Shown one piece after another: positions 63,555 to 64,000 of a stretch of DNA of 64,000 nucleotides. The translations under genes and the position numbers were made by a program. Source of the DNA: Cupriavidus alkaliphilus (lineage in GTDB: Bacteria; Pseudomonadota; Gammaproteobacteria; Burkholderiales; Burkholderiaceae); the NCBI RefSeq assembly GCF_900094595.1, contig NZ_FMAD01000006.1, forward strand, positions 124,001 to 188,000. Direction: 5' to 3'. How positions within the stretch are numbered: position 1 is the first letter of the stretch; each line of letters begins with the position of its first letter. Below the pieces are notes generated by a model. The model ran no database searches, was not told the DNA's origin, and saw only the letters and a list, made by a program, of their open reading frames with translations.

Positions 63555-64000
63555 GGCGTTTCCCGCGCGAGCGGGCACATCATTGTGCTAAGCCTTTACG
63601 CCTTACGAAACCAGAAATTTCCGAGGCACGGGTGGTTTCTTCTGAAAGGCCGCGCTTGCCATAGCGGCGGCGCCGTTCATGTGATGCACCGCAAACGTGC
63701 TGGCATTGCAGTGCCTCCGTCATGCTTCCCATCGCGCCGCAAGCGGGCCCAGATTGTGTTCTATATGTGGCGCGGCCGACGGCAAAGTGCCCGCGATTTC
63801 GAAATTTCCGTATCAATTTCAGATTCGTCCTAATGAGTTGGCGGGCCCGGGCCCCTAGAGTGAAAACACTTCACCGACCTCGCCAACCCGCTTGCCGTTC
63901 CGTCCGCTCTCTTCTGTTTCGCCACCCGTCACCACGCGCCTGCTTCGTGCCGCTGTCGATGCCACCCAACCCGCCCGGGCCCCGGCACGGACCAGCCGGA
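63555..64000. other. right-edge stretch without a supported gene
   Basis: Upstream of the response regulator, 446 bp hold no frame with protein character on either strand. The first part should contain the regulator's promoter. The region around 63790-63840 is AT-richer and may be a promoter for a rightward gene beyond the window. Confidence 0.4.

Overview
The window is high-GC DNA read as a betaproteobacterial (Burkholderiaceae) chromosome or chromid. Gene content and protein style fit Cupriavidus/Ralstonia best; this is inference from protein similarity as I remember it, since no search was run. No tRNA, rRNA, CRISPR array, complete insertion sequence or replication origin was seen.

Region 1 (1-16.4 kb) is part of a type VI secretion system (T6SS). 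tssC, tssB and a TPR lipoprotein gene lie on the minus strand, divergent from tssJ-tssK-tssL on the plus strand. Next comes a VgrG spike with a transthyretin-like C-terminal extension, then a 4-nt-overlapping gene for a large membrane-inserting candidate effector of unknown toxin chemistry, then (again a 4-nt overlap) an Imm72-like immunity gene. About 5 kb of visibly AT-richer DNA follows, carrying paralogous DUF1911/Imm71 (PoNi-like) immunity genes. Several are broken: a paired frameshift around a 9-G run, an in-frame TGA, a G5 frameshift and a truncated remnant. A short C-terminal tail is shared between otherwise different immunity proteins. This effector and hybrid immunity array is the best candidate here for an undescribed system.

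Region 2 (16.4-27 kb) is mixed housekeeping and accessory content: a UshA-like nucleotidase lipoprotein, a DHA2 drug exporter divergent from its TetR regulator with two operator-like palindromes between them, an MCT-like MFS carrier, a PssA-type phosphatidyltransferase, an ABM monooxygenase, an ExeM/NucH nuclease, and DUF2127, YbhB and SRPBCC proteins. Region 3 (27-36 kb) holds a complete RND efflux operon (adaptor, pump, outer-membrane factor), an alpha/beta hydrolase that has lost its catalytic Ser and His, and a LysR regulator. Region 4 (36-49 kb) holds a Cu/Zn superoxide dismutase lipoprotein, a 2OG-Fe(II) dioxygenase, a phospholipase-D lipoprotein, an M20 carboxypeptidase, a GlxA-type AraC regulator, a triple-BON protein, an acyl-CoA synthetase, an SRAP (YedK) protein, a TonB siderophore receptor and a BrnT-BrnA toxin-antitoxin pair.

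Region 5 (49-64 kb) centres on redox and alkylation stress: a TetR regulator, a dihydrolipoamide-dehydrogenase-like flavoprotein, a peroxiredoxin-glutaredoxin fusion, an M20 dipeptidase, a DUF1348 protein, a 2OG oxygenase-ada operon and a CRP/thioredoxin-reductase-like fusion. After these come YceH, a patatin, a second TetR, a small membrane protein, and a response regulator with an Hpt protein. Matching promoter/operator architectures (an AGACAGRYCTGTCT palindrome inside a 17-nt -35/-10 spacer) link the TetR at 49.3 kb to the DUF1348 gene 5 kb away. An Ada box (AAT-N6-GCAA) stands before the oxygenase-ada operon, whose Ada protein has lost three of its four zinc cysteines.
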